A stretch of 64,000 nt of DNA from WTFY01 sp964614915 (lineage in GTDB: Bacteria; Pseudomonadota; Gammaproteobacteria; UBA4575), in assembly GCA_964614915.1 (NCBI GenBank), contig CAZTNC010000006.1, positions 1 through 64,000 on the forward strand. Reading direction: 5' to 3'. The notes under the pieces are model-generated. The model worked only from the letters and a program-made list of their open reading frames with translations. It made no database searches and was not told the origin of the DNA. The translations under genes were made by a program, and so were the position numbers. This document shows, piece after piece, positions 32,946 through 41,122 of the stretch. Every line of letters begins with the position of its first letter. The first letter of the stretch is position 1.

Positions 32946-33521
32946 ATGACTGATACTGTGAAAAAGCCTGATCCGGCCACCGTGCAGGAGGAGGAAGCGG
33001 CACCGGATACGGCGACCTCCAATGGCGAGGATAGCGGAGTAGCGGAGGTTTCGCTGCAGGACGAGCTGGAAGAGGCCAGAGGTAAGGCGGACGAATACCA
33101 CGACAAGGTGCTGCGAATGCAGGCCGAGATGGAAAACCTGCGAAAGCGTGCCGAGCGCGACCTCTCGAATGCACACAAGTACTCGATCGAGAAGTTCGCC
33201 AGCGAACTGCTGCAGGTGAAGGATAGCCTGGAACTGGGCCTGGATGCGGGAGAGGTAGATGCGGCGAAGCTCCAGGAAGGCTCTGCACTGACCCTAAAGG
33301 TGCTGACCAGTGCCCTGCAGAAGTTTGCCATCGAGGAAGTGGATCCTCTCGGAGAGGCCTTTGATCCGAACCTGCATCAGGCCATGACCACGGAGGAGAG
33401 TGGCGAGCACGAGCCGAACACGGTCATCCGGGTCATGCAAAAGGGGTATACTCTGCACGAAAGACTGCTGCGCCCGGCCATGGTGATCGTCTCCAGGGCC
33501 CCGGAGGAATCCAGCGGCTGA
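32946..33521 (+). CDS. grpE: Nucleotide exchange factor GrpE
   Basis: GrpE releases ADP from DnaK. The 191-residue product has an acidic disordered N-terminus (about residues 1-40), a long dimerisation helix (LQDELEEARGKADEYHDKVL, then RMQAEMENLRKRAERD around 50-75), and the C-terminal beta domain with VDPLGEAFDPNLHQAMTTEE and VIRVMQKGYTLHERLLRPAMV. Order hrcA-grpE-dnaK is standard. dnaK follows after 134 bases with its own promoter. Confidence 0.96.
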   Translation: MTDTVKKPDPATVQEEEAAPDTATSNGEDSGVAEVSLQDELEEARGKADEYHDKVLRMQAEMENLRKRAERDLSNAHKYSIEKFASELLQVKDSLELGLDAGEVDAAKLQEGSALTLKVLTSALQKFAIEEVDPLGEAFDPNLHQAMTTEESGEHEPNTVIRVMQKGYTLHERLLRPAMVIVSRAPEESSG

Positions 33522-33565
33522 CGGGTTCCCCGTTCATCCACACTCACACAGGGGTATCGGTGAGC

Positions 33566-33593
33566 CTTGAAACGCCGGAAATCGACCCTATAT
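33566..33593 (+). promoter_or_regulatory. Sigma-32-type heat-shock promoter of dnaK
   Basis: CTTGAAA (33566-33572), a 13-base spacer, then CCCTATAT (33586-33593). The -35 matches the sigma-32 consensus fully and the -10 differs at one position from CCCCATNT. It lies about 60 bases before the dnaK start. Confidence 0.72.
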
Positions 33594-33655
33594 TCATAAA
33601 ACACGAGATTCAACGAGCTATCTGACCGGATACCGGACTTTTTTGGAGATATATG

Positions 33656-35599
33656 ATGGGTAAGATCATTGGTATTGATTTAGGTACCACCAATTCATGC
33701 GTGGCCGTCATGGAAGGCACAACGCCCAAGGTGATCGAGAACAGTGAGGGGGATCGAACCACGCCCTCCATCGTCGCCTTCACGGAAGACGACGAGGCCT
33801 TGGTTGGCCAGGCGGCCAAGCGCCAGTCCGTCACCAATCCCACCAACACCCTGTTCGCGATCAAACGCCTGATCGGGCGGCGCTTCGAGGAAGATGCGGT
33901 ACAAAAAGACATCAAGCTGGTGCCCTACAAGATCATCCGTGCAGACAACGGCGATGCTTGGGTCGAGGCCAAGGGTAACAAGATGGCGCCGCCTGAAATC
34001 TCTGCGCGCATCCTGATGAAAATGAAAAAGACGGCCGAGGAATACCTCGGCGAAGACGTCACTGAGGCCGTCATCACGGTGCCGGCCTACTTCAATGACT
34101 CCCAGCGCCAGGCCACAAAGGATGCCGGCAAGATCGCGGGCCTCGATGTGAAGCGGATCATCAACGAGCCTACGGCTGCAGCTCTGGCCTATGGCATGGA
34201 CAAGAAGCGTGGAGACAGCAAGATTGCAGTGTATGACCTGGGCGGTGGAACGTTCGATATTTCGATCATTGAAATTGCGGAGGTTGACGGCGAACACCAG
34301 TTTGAGGTCCTGTCCACCAACGGGGATACTTTCCTCGGGGGTGAGGATTTTGACATGCGCCTGATCGACTACCTGGCCGACGAGTTCAAGAAGGACCAGG
34401 GGTTTGACCTGCATAATGACCCACTGGCCCTGCAGCGTCTGAAGGAAGCGGCTGAGAAGGCCAAGATCGAATTGTCATCCGGCCAGCAAACGGAAGTGAA
34501 CCTGCCCTATATCACGGCAGACCAGTCCGGACCCAAGCACCTGAACATCAAGGTCACGCGGGCCAAGCTCGAAGCACTGGTGGAAGAGCTGGTGCAACGC
34601 ACCATCGCGCCCTGCAAGCAAGCCCTGCAGGATGCCAACCTGTCGGCCTCCGATATCAACGACGTCATCCTGGTCGGCGGACAGACCCGGATGCCGAAGG
34701 TGCAGCAGGTGGTGCAGGATTTCTTCGGCAAGGAGCCACGCAAGGACGTCAACCCGGATGAGGCTGTAGCCGTAGGGGCCGCCATTCAGGCCGGTGTTCT
34801 GGGTGGCGATGTCAAGGACGTGCTGCTGCTTGATGTCACGCCGCTGTCACTGGGAATCGAGACTCTGGGCGGGGTGATGACTCGGCTGATCGAGAAAAAC
34901 ACCACGATTCCGACCAATGCCCAGCAGGTGTTCTCGACGGCGGAGAACAACCAGACGGCCGTCACCGTGCATGTACTACAGGGGGAACGCGAACAGGCCA
35001 CGGCAAACAAGTCGCTGGGGCGTTTCGACCTGACGGACATTCCGCCAGCCCCGCGTGGTATGCCCCAGATCGAGGTGACCTTTGATATCGATGCCAACGG
35101 CATCCTGAACGTATCCGCCAAGGACAAGGCGACCGGAAAGGAACAGTCGATTGTGATCAAGGCATCCAGCGGCCTGTCCGATGACGAGATTGAAAAGATG
35201 GTCAAGGATGCCGAGGCGCATGCGGAAGAGGACAAGAAGTTCAGCGCGCTCGTGGGTGCAAGAAACCAGGCCGACCAGATGATCCATGCTACGGAGAAGT
35301 CGCTGGCGGAGATGGGTGACAAGGTCGAGCAGGAAGAGCGCCTGCAGATAGAGAATGCCATCAAGGATCTGAAGGATGTGCTGGACAAGGACAATCAGGA
35401 GGTTATTGAAACCAAGACCCAGGCTCTGGCCGAGGCTTCGGGCAAGCTGGCCGAACGCATGTATGCCCAGGCCAGCGCCGCCGGTGCCGATGCACCGTCC
35501 GCAGCCCCGGGTGGTGCGACCGATGCCGGAAGTGGTGCCGGCCAGGAGGATGTGGTTGACGCCGAGTTCGAGGAAGTGGACGACAGCAAGAAATCCTGA
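33656..35599 (+). CDS. dnaK: Chaperone DnaK (Hsp70)
   Basis: DnaK is the ATP-driven chaperone that works with DnaJ and GrpE. The 647-residue product has the ATPase signatures IGIDLGTTNSCVAVM at the N-terminus, YDLGGGTFDISIIE near 195, and VILVGGQTRMPKVQQVV near 340, then the linker DVLLLDVTPLSLGIE, the substrate-binding domain and a helical lid. The tail ends EDVVDAEFEEVDDSKKS, typical of proteobacterial DnaK. The ATG at 33656 is seven bases after GGAG; an adjacent ATG at 33653 is too close. A strong terminator follows the gene. Confidence 0.98.
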   Translation: MGKIIGIDLGTTNSCVAVMEGTTPKVIENSEGDRTTPSIVAFTEDDEALVGQAAKRQSVTNPTNTLFAIKRLIGRRFEEDAVQKDIKLVPYKIIRADNGDAWVEAKGNKMAPPEISARILMKMKKTAEEYLGEDVTEAVITVPAYFNDSQRQATKDAGKIAGLDVKRIINEPTAAALAYGMDKKRGDSKIAVYDLGGGTFDISIIEIAEVDGEHQFEVLSTNGDTFLGGEDFDMRLIDYLADEFKKDQGFDLHNDPLALQRLKEAAEKAKIELSSGQQTEVNLPYITADQSGPKHLNIKVTRAKLEALVEELVQRTIAPCKQALQDANLSASDINDVILVGGQTRMPKVQQVVQDFFGKEPRKDVNPDEAVAVGAAIQAGVLGGDVKDVLLLDVTPLSLGIETLGGVMTRLIEKNTTIPTNAQQVFSTAENNQTAVTVHVLQGEREQATANKSLGRFDLTDIPPAPRGMPQIEVTFDIDANGILNVSAKDKATGKEQSIVIKASSGLSDDEIEKMVKDAEAHAEEDKKFSALVGARNQADQMIHATEKSLAEMGDKVEQEERLQIENAIKDLKDVLDKDNQEVIETKTQALAEASGKLAERMYAQASAAGADAPSAAPGGATDAGSGAGQEDVVDAEFEEVDDSKKS

Positions 35600-35662
35600 G
35601 GCCGTGGCGCTGCGTTGCACGTCTGTTTCTGATACTAGATTAGGGATCAGGGAGATCCGGGG

Positions 35663-35699
35663 GTCCGGGTTCGTTGGGTCGAACCCGGACTTTTCGTTT
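35663..35699 (+). terminator. Rho-independent terminator between dnaK and dnaJ
   Basis: GTCCGGGTTCG (35663-35673) pairs perfectly over 11 bases with CGAACCCGGAC (35680-35690), with loop TTGGGT, followed by TTTTCGTTT. It ends 14 bases before the dnaJ start, so most dnaK transcripts should stop here and dnaJ would depend on partial read-through. Confidence 0.85.
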
Positions 35700-35712
35700 A
35701 TTCGGATAGGTG

Positions 35713-36837
35713 ATGAGCAAGAGAGATTATTACGAAGTCCTTGGCGTTGACCGGTCCGCGGATGCAGGCGGACTGAAAAAGGCGTACCGCCGGCTTGCCA
35801 TGAAATACCATCCGGACCGCAATCCCGGGGACCGGGAGGCCGAACGAAAGTTCAAGGAAGCGAAAGAGGCCTACGAGATCCTGGGTGATGCACAGAAGCG
35901 CCAGGCCTATGACCAGTTCGGTCATGCCGGGGTCCAGGGCGGAGCCGCCGGCAGTACCGCAGATTTCAGTGACATTTTCGGCGACATCTTCGGTGACATT
36001 TTTGGCACTGGCCGCGGTTCCTCGCAACGCGTATACCGCGGTTCCGATCTCCAGCACAGCCTTGAAATCAGCCTGGAGGAGGCGGTGTTCGGCACCGAGT
36101 CGACTCTGGAGGTCCCGCGCCAGTCCACCTGTGAGGAATGCGACGGTTCAGGAGCCGCACCGGGCACCTCGGTTGAAGACTGCAGCACCTGCGGCGGTGC
36201 TGGCCAGGTCCGCATGCAACAGGGCTTTTTTTCGATCCAGCAAACCTGTCCACGGTGTCGTGGCCAGGGCAAGACCATCCGGGTGCCGTGTGACTATTGC
36301 CGAGGCACAGGGCGAAGGCGCGTCACAAAAAAACTCTCCGTAAAGGTGCCTGCAGGCGTCGACAGCGGTGATCGGATTCGCTTGTCCGGCGAGGGTGAAG
36401 CGGGCACGAACAACGGCCCCCCAGGCGATCTGTACGTACAGATCCATGTGCGTCCTCATGAACTTTTCACACGGGAAAACAGTGATTTGCACTGTGAAGT
36501 TCCAATCAGCTTCAGCATGGCCGCATTGGGGGGTGAGGTGGAAGTCCCCACCCTCAAAGGCAAGGTCAAGCTCAAGGTTCCAGCCGAAACCCAGACCGGG
36601 CGGCTTTTTCGCTTGCGCGGCAAGGGCGTGCGGCCCGTGCGTGGCAACACCAATGGCGATCTGATCTGCTCGATTGTCGTTGAGACCCCTGTCAACCTCA
36701 GCAAGCGCCAGAAAGAACTACTCGAGAAATTCTCCCAGGACGTCGACAAAGGTGGCAATCGCCACAGCCCACGTTCACATTCCTGGACCGATGACGTGAA
36801 AAGTTTCTTTGACGAGCTCAAGTTCTGGTCGCATTGA
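35713..36837 (+). CDS. dnaJ: Chaperone DnaJ (Hsp40)
   Basis: DnaJ stimulates DnaK ATP hydrolysis and delivers substrates. The 374-residue product has the J domain with the His33-Pro34-Asp35 motif (KYHPDRNPGD), a Gly/Phe-rich linker with IFGDIFGDIFG, and four zinc-finger CxxCxGxG repeats (CEECDGSG, CSTCGGAG, CPRCRGQG, CDYCRGTG). The C-terminal domains carry GDLYVQIHVRPHELF and an ETPVNLSKRQKELL end. I use the ATG at 35713; a GTG directly before it is possible. It follows the terminator by 14 bases, so its ribosome binding site (GGATAGG) lies at the foot of the hairpin. Confidence 0.97.
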   Translation: MSKRDYYEVLGVDRSADAGGLKKAYRRLAMKYHPDRNPGDREAERKFKEAKEAYEILGDAQKRQAYDQFGHAGVQGGAAGSTADFSDIFGDIFGDIFGTGRGSSQRVYRGSDLQHSLEISLEEAVFGTESTLEVPRQSTCEECDGSGAAPGTSVEDCSTCGGAGQVRMQQGFFSIQQTCPRCRGQGKTIRVPCDYCRGTGRRRVTKKLSVKVPAGVDSGDRIRLSGEGEAGTNNGPPGDLYVQIHVRPHELFTRENSDLHCEVPISFSMAALGGEVEVPTLKGKVKLKVPAETQTGRLFRLRGKGVRPVRGNTNGDLICSIVVETPVNLSKRQKELLEKFSQDVDKGGNRHSPRSHSWTDDVKSFFDELKFWSH

Positions 36838-36922
36838 CGGCATCTGCAGCCGGTCTGGACATCTTCGCATCGTTTTCCCAGTGCCCGTGAAACGGGACCG
36901 CACCGCTCGTGCGGCTGAAATG

Positions 36923-36928
36923 TATAAT
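36923..36928 (+). promoter_or_regulatory. -10 element upstream of dapB
   Basis: A perfect TATAAT at 36923-36928, 32 bases before dapB. No good -35 is present at 16-18 bases, so this is a weak candidate. Confidence 0.3.
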
Positions 36929-36959
36929 CGTGCGAATAATATTTTGTGGGGACAGTCGA

Positions 36960-37760
36960 ATGCTTACGCTTGGGATCAATGGTGCTGCTGGGCGCATGGG
37001 GAAGACGCTGGTACAGGCCTGTGTGGAAGATGAACGGACTCGTCTGGGTGCAGCATTCGAGGCGTCCGGGGCAGACTCGATTGGACGCGATGCCGGAGAG
37101 GTGGCCGGGGTAGGGGCTACGGGTGTGATCATCGGCCACGACCTCGAAAGCCACTGCGAGGATTTCGACATCCTGATCGACTTCACCGTGCCCGAATGCA
37201 CGATGCACTCACTGGCCAGCTGCTGCAGGCACGGCAAATCCATGGTCATCGGCACGACCGGTCTGGATGAGCACCAGTCACTGGAACTGCAGGAGGCTAG
37301 CAAGGACATCTCCATCGTGTATGCACCGAACATGAGCGTCGGGGTGAGCCTGTGCCTGAAGCTGTTGCAGGTGGCCGCCGATACGTTGCGCGATGACTAT
37401 GACATCGAGATTATCGAGGCACACCACCGCCACAAGGTGGATGCGCCTTCGGGAACCGCGCTGCGCATGGGCGAAGTGGTAGCCGAGCGCCTCGGGCGAA
37501 AGCTGGAAGACTGCGCGGTCTTTGGCCGGCAGGGCCATACCGGGAAGCGCGACAAGAAAACCATTGGCTTTGAAACCATCCGGGCCGGTGACATTGTGGG
37601 TGAGCACACGGTCATGTTTTCTGGGGAGGGCGAGCGCATTGAAGTCACGCATCGTGCTTCCAGCCGGATGAACTTCGCCAAAGGGGCCTTGCGCGCTGCC
37701 GTCTGGGTGTCAGGCCGGGGGCCGGGGCTTTTCGACATGCGGGATGTGCTGGAGTTCTAG
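36960..37760 (+). CDS. dapB: 4-hydroxy-tetrahydrodipicolinate reductase
   Basis: DapB reduces hydroxy-tetrahydrodipicolinate in the lysine/diaminopimelate pathway. The 266-residue product has the nucleotide-binding GINGAAGRMGKTLV at 5-18, DFTVPECT and GTTGLDE, YAPNMSVGVSLCLKLL, and the catalytic EAHHRHKVDAPSGTAL with the His-His pair and Lys. The ATG at 36960 gives the family N-terminus; the longer frame adds 17 unconserved residues. It follows dnaJ, as in many gammaproteobacteria. The usual next gene, carA, is displaced 3.4 kb by the insertion described below. Confidence 0.97.
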   Translation: MLTLGINGAAGRMGKTLVQACVEDERTRLGAAFEASGADSIGRDAGEVAGVGATGVIIGHDLESHCEDFDILIDFTVPECTMHSLASCCRHGKSMVIGTTGLDEHQSLELQEASKDISIVYAPNMSVGVSLCLKLLQVAADTLRDDYDIEIIEAHHRHKVDAPSGTALRMGEVVAERLGRKLEDCAVFGRQGHTGKRDKKTIGFETIRAGDIVGEHTVMFSGEGERIEVTHRASSRMNFAKGALRAAVWVSGRGPGLFDMRDVLEF

Positions 37761-37875
37761 CGCGCCCTGCCAACCACTGCCCGAGGGAGCGTCGGAGCCC
37801 CGGGTAGCATGACGGGCCTCTAGCAGGTCAGGGCCTGTCGTCGCGACAGAAGACTTTTGACCGGGGAGGCGATCG

Positions 37876-38235
37876 ATGGCACTGAACTACACATTATTCA
37901 TCTTGTCCGGCATCCTCGTCGGGGTGGGTGCATCGTTTACGGGGTTGGGCGGCGGATTTTTGATGGTGCCGTTGCTCATCACCCTCGGATATACCGCGCA
38001 AAAGGCGGTCGGCACCTCGTTCTTGGCGATCCTGATCATCTCGCTGTCGGCGCTGTTTGCGCACGGCCGGCTCGACAATGTGGATTACCGGGTGGCGATT
38101 GCCCTGGGCCTTGGCGGGCTGCTGGGCGCACAGATCGGCCCGTACCTGCTTGAGCATGTCGCCACGGCAAACTTCAAGAAAATCTTCGCGGTCATCCTGG
38201 TGGGCCTTGCAGCCTATCTGGTATTTCAGAAATAA
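37876..38235 (+). CDS. Half-size TSUP (TauE/SafE-like) membrane protein
   Basis: The 119-residue membrane protein has four hydrophobic segments. Its start, LFILSGILVGVGASFTGLGG, and the following GFLMVPLLITLGYTAQKAVGTSF match the first half of TSUP/DUF81 sulfite exporter-like transporters, which usually have 7-8 helices in about 250 residues. The single-half form exists in some genomes and would have to dimerise. Typical substrates of the family are sulfite, sulfoacetate or organic anions, but nothing here shows the substrate. GGGGAGG lies before the ATG. It is located in the insertion between dapB and carA. Confidence 0.82.
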   Translation: MALNYTLFILSGILVGVGASFTGLGGGFLMVPLLITLGYTAQKAVGTSFLAILIISLSALFAHGRLDNVDYRVAIALGLGGLLGAQIGPYLLEHVATANFKKIFAVILVGLAAYLVFQK

Positions 38236-38581
38236 GCCCGGCCTTCACGGAATCGGACGGGATGCCAGGAAGGTTTGCAGGCGGGTTCAACACCTGTATC
38301 AAGGGCGAACACGTTTTGCTGCTCTCGTGCATTTCCTGAACCTGTCTTCCCCCATAGCCCTACCTGTAAATTTAATGATTGATAAAGCAGGTGGTATCAT
38401 GCCCCCTGCTAACGTCGACTGGGAATCCCGCTAAGCCGGTTACCTGTCAAATACCATAGCCCTCCATGGCGTCGGGTCGTTCCCTCGCCTGGGTGAATGA
38501 GCAGGGGCTTTCTGTTTTCGAGCGTTGTTAGCAAGGGCACGGCACCTTTGCCGGAATCCATAACAACAAGAAGAGGTTCCC
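38236..38581. other. 346-base intergenic region before the first TbpB-like lipoprotein
   Basis: No gene is supported. The left half has no notable feature. The right half holds the nested palindromes at 38380-38410 and would form a leader of about 170 bases before the lipoprotein start at 38582. An AGAGG ribosome binding site lies at the end. Confidence 0.4.
38380..38410. promoter_or_regulatory. Nested inverted repeats, possible operator
   Basis: TGATA (38380-38384) and TATCA (38395-38399) form one inverted repeat. AGCAGGTGG (38386-38394) and CCCCCTGCT (38402-38410) form a second, matching at eight of nine positions. The TATCAT at 38395 could serve as a -10 box. The arrangement could be a regulator site for the downstream lipoprotein; I cannot assign the regulator. 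Confidence 0.28.
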
Positions 38582-39541
38582 ATGAGATCGGCATTCACCT
38601 GTTTATTGTTCCTGTACGTTCTGTCTGCCTGTGGAGGCAGTCCCCACCGGGAACCCCCGCCTCCTCCGGAACAAATTGATTTCCAACACGATACTGTCTT
38701 TTTCAGTGGTGGAAAGGTCGAGATCGTTGAGCAGCGCAGAGGCACAACCTACACAATCAACAGTGAAGAGCACACGGTGCAGAGCGTACCCATCCCGGCA
38801 CGAATTCCCGGCCATGTTGCGCAGTCGTATCTGATGGTCAGGCCTGAGGCCCAAGGCACGCAGATGGCTTACGTGATAATCAGCTGGGACAACAACGACC
38901 CGACGGACTATCTTGCAGGCGGATGGTGGTCGGTATTCCCGCAGGATGAGAAGGAAGTGGACCTGTTCACGGCAGATGCCCTTAGGCATTTTGTAGAAGG
39001 CCCCGAGATCGATCCCACCAACCCTCCAGTCCTGCCGGTCACAGGCACAGCCACGTATGCTGGTATCTCGTCCGGGCTGTTCCAGTACATAGATGCCGTC
39101 GGGTACGCGCGGAACTACATGTTTAGCGAGTTTCTGGCACCCATACAGTTGACTGCAGACTTTGATGCCGGCGTCGTGCAGGGCTGTATTGGATGCACTG
39201 GAGAGATTACCACCGGTGAGGTGCATATTGCCTCTCTGCTGCAGTCGGAAACCGCTGCAGCTACCCCGCGTGCAGACCCGTCGGGCTACGAGTTGCACTT
39301 CGGTCCTGTTGGTTGGCGTGAGGACGGCACGATCTACCAGGAAGCCATGACCGTCATGCACGAGAGCCGCATGGTCGCAGAGTCAGGGGGAGTTTTTGGG
39401 GCGCATTTCTCGAACCGCCCGGTGGAGACCGGTGAGCCGCGGCTGATGGCGGGATCCTACGCAGCGGACTTCGAGGAAGAGGACGGTTCACTCGGCCGCT
39501 TCAACGGCTCCTTTGAGGCCCTGCTGCAGAAGCCTGAATGA
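38582..39541 (+). CDS. TbpB-barrel-like surface lipoprotein
   Basis: The 319-residue product has a lipoprotein signal ending VLSAC, then GGSPHREPPPPPEQ, a proline-rich linker typical of surface-exposed lipoproteins. The second half resembles the transferrin-binding-protein-B beta-barrel family (PF01298 type): a TYAGISSGLFQ strand, LTADFDAGVVQG, and the closing SGGVFGAHFSN with PRLMAGSYAADFEEE before the final strand. Members often bind host or haem/metal proteins and may be exported by Slam, but no Slam gene is in this window. Cysteines in QGCIGCTG could pair. A terminator follows, and a broken paralogue lies next. The function is inferred from fold only. Confidence 0.6.
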   Translation: MRSAFTCLLFLYVLSACGGSPHREPPPPPEQIDFQHDTVFFSGGKVEIVEQRRGTTYTINSEEHTVQSVPIPARIPGHVAQSYLMVRPEAQGTQMAYVIISWDNNDPTDYLAGGWWSVFPQDEKEVDLFTADALRHFVEGPEIDPTNPPVLPVTGTATYAGISSGLFQYIDAVGYARNYMFSEFLAPIQLTADFDAGVVQGCIGCTGEITTGEVHIASLLQSETAAATPRADPSGYELHFGPVGWREDGTIYQEAMTVMHESRMVAESGGVFGAHFSNRPVETGEPRLMAGSYAADFEEEDGSLGRFNGSFEALLQKPE

Positions 39542-39544
39542 AGT

Positions 39545-39580
39545 AGCGGGTCAGCGCCCCTTTGCAGGGACCGCTTTTTT
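39545..39580 (+). terminator. Intrinsic terminator after the first lipoprotein
   Basis: AGCGG (39545-39549) pairs with CCGCT (39571-39575), with further pairing (GTC with GAC and CCC with GGG) inside, followed by six Ts (39575-39580). It separates the two lipoprotein genes. Confidence 0.65.
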
Positions 39581-39761
39581 ATAGGTTCGGGGCGGTGCAG
39601 CCAGTATTGCAGCCATTGAGGTCGACTGCCCGACCTGACCCGGGCGCTGCGTGAAAAATGAAACACTTGCTTTTGTAGGTCATGGCAGTTATATCATTCC
39701 CCGGGCTTCGCCCAGCACAACGCACCCATTCCAACAACACCAGATGATTATGAGGAAAATT

Positions 39762-40841
39762 ATGAAAAAGCACGCTGTCATCCTATTCTCATTGTTTCTC
39801 TGCGCCTGCGGAGGCAGCCCCATGGACCCCCGGCAGACCGCCTTCTCACAGGGCACGGAGACGGAGATTTCCGGCTTTGGAGAAGTTTCCGAGCAAATCA
39901 TCGGCCTCACCCAGCAGGTAGGCGGTGCTCCGGTGTTCGGAGAGGGAGGTGACCAGGGTAGCGTGATGAGTTCATACACCAACAGCCTTGCGAATGTCGA
40001 GAGCTTCGACACATCGTTCGACGGCGAGCAGTTCGTACTTGAGCTCAACCGCCAGGACGGCTCCTCGTCCATCGTGGATACCGACACAGCAACCTATGCA
40101 GTAGGTGTCAATCTCACCCCGGAGTAGAACCTGCTGTCCAACCGCGATGCGGTGCAGGCCCATACCCTGTCCACCACGGACTCCGGGTGGACCATCATGG
40201 GCACATTCATCGAGTGGGAGGACGATGACTTCACGAACTACCTGGCAGCCGGCTACTGGATCCATGCAAATACCGAGACTTCCGGCATAGAGTTCGGGGC
40301 ATTCATGGACAGCCCGGAATACAACCAGGCTGTCACCGTGCCATCCTCGGGCAGAGCTACGTACACGGGCCGTTCTGCCGGTTTTTATGTCGCCACCTAC
40401 GGCCCGGGACTGCCTTATCCTGAAGGCACGACAGTCGCCGGCGAATTCCAGGGCGTGTTCACGATGTTTGCGGACTTCGATACCAGCATGGTCTCGGGGC
40501 AGGTTAGAAACGTGGAATTCACCTATGAGTCCGTGCTCTTTCCCGGAGGCCAGGCTCAGGAAAATCGAACCTTGACCCCCACAGGCTACATGCTGGACAT
40601 GTCAGCGACCTCGTTTGACAGTGCAGGCCAGTTCTTCGGCGACAATATCACGCTCAGTCACCCATCCATCAACTTCGTTGAGACGGGCGGGTCTTGGGCA
40701 GGACGTTTTTCGGAAGTGGACGATGCCAACGGCTTCCCCAGGGCAGCCGCTGGTGTACACCGCGGTTTCGGGCGCACCGAGTCGGGCAGCAGCACTGCAT
40801 TCGTGGGTGCGCACTACGGGTCTACGAATCAGTACGAGTAG
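39762..40841 (+). pseudogene. TbpB-barrel-like lipoprotein, interrupted by in-frame TAG
   Basis: A 360-codon reading frame from ATG 39762 (GAGG upstream) to TAG 40841 is intact except for one TAG at 40125-40127 (codon 122). The N-terminal part has a lipoprotein signal ending FLCAC followed by GGSPMD. The part after the stop aligns with the preceding gene: WEDDDFTNYLAAGYW against WDNNDPTDYLAGGWW, GRATYTGRSAGFY against GTATYAGISSGLF, a shared ADFD strand, and a similar closing segment. They are therefore divergent paralogues. No in-frame restart with a signal peptide exists after the stop. TAG is used as a normal stop by other genes here (clpP, hupB, ppiD), so recoding is unlikely. The most likely reading is a recent nonsense mutation; a sequencing error is the alternative. 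Confidence 0.68.
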
Positions 40842-41050
40842 CAGGGGCGACCATACAAAGGGATCAGAGAGGGACTTCTCAAAAGCCTGGCGACCTTCCC
40901 TGTGCCTCTCCGAAGATATGGTAAGCGCAATGCTTCGCGAATTGGTGTCCAGGTCTTGATTTTCTGCCGAAGGCTCCTGACGGGGAGTTGCAGATCATTG
41001 TTGTAGGTAATTGTCCTAAATTTACGGTTCCGAAACCTGTCCGAGTTCAG

Positions 41051-41056
41051 TACAAT
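41051..41056 (+). promoter_or_regulatory. -10 element of carA
   Basis: TACAAT, 94 bases before the carA start codon. A weak TTCCGA lies 17 bases upstream. If used, the transcript would begin about 30 bases before the hairpin at 41092. Confidence 0.3.
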
Positions 41057-41091
41057 CAGGCCGGTCAACCCAAAGCACTGAAAATTTCCCG

Positions 41092-41122
41092 ACGGGACGG
41101 CCTGAATGCGCGTCCCGTTTTT
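41092..41122 (+). terminator. Terminator-like hairpin in the carA leader, possible attenuator
   Basis: ACGGGACG (41092-41099) pairs with CGTCCCGT (41111-41118) and is followed by a run of five Ts. It ends only 11 bases before the GGAGG ribosome binding site of carA. A terminator in the leader of a biosynthetic operon suggests control by attenuation, but it could also terminate upstream transcription. Confidence 0.55.

Noticed and set aside
31687..33655. CIRCE operator near hrcA, grpE or dnaK
   Set aside because: I searched by eye for TTAGCACTC/GAGTGCTAA halves and found none.
40125..40127. TAG read as an amino acid (recoding)
   Set aside because: TAG is used as the ordinary stop of clpP, hupB, ppiD and others here, and no suppressor tRNA is seen. 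A nonsense mutation is simpler.
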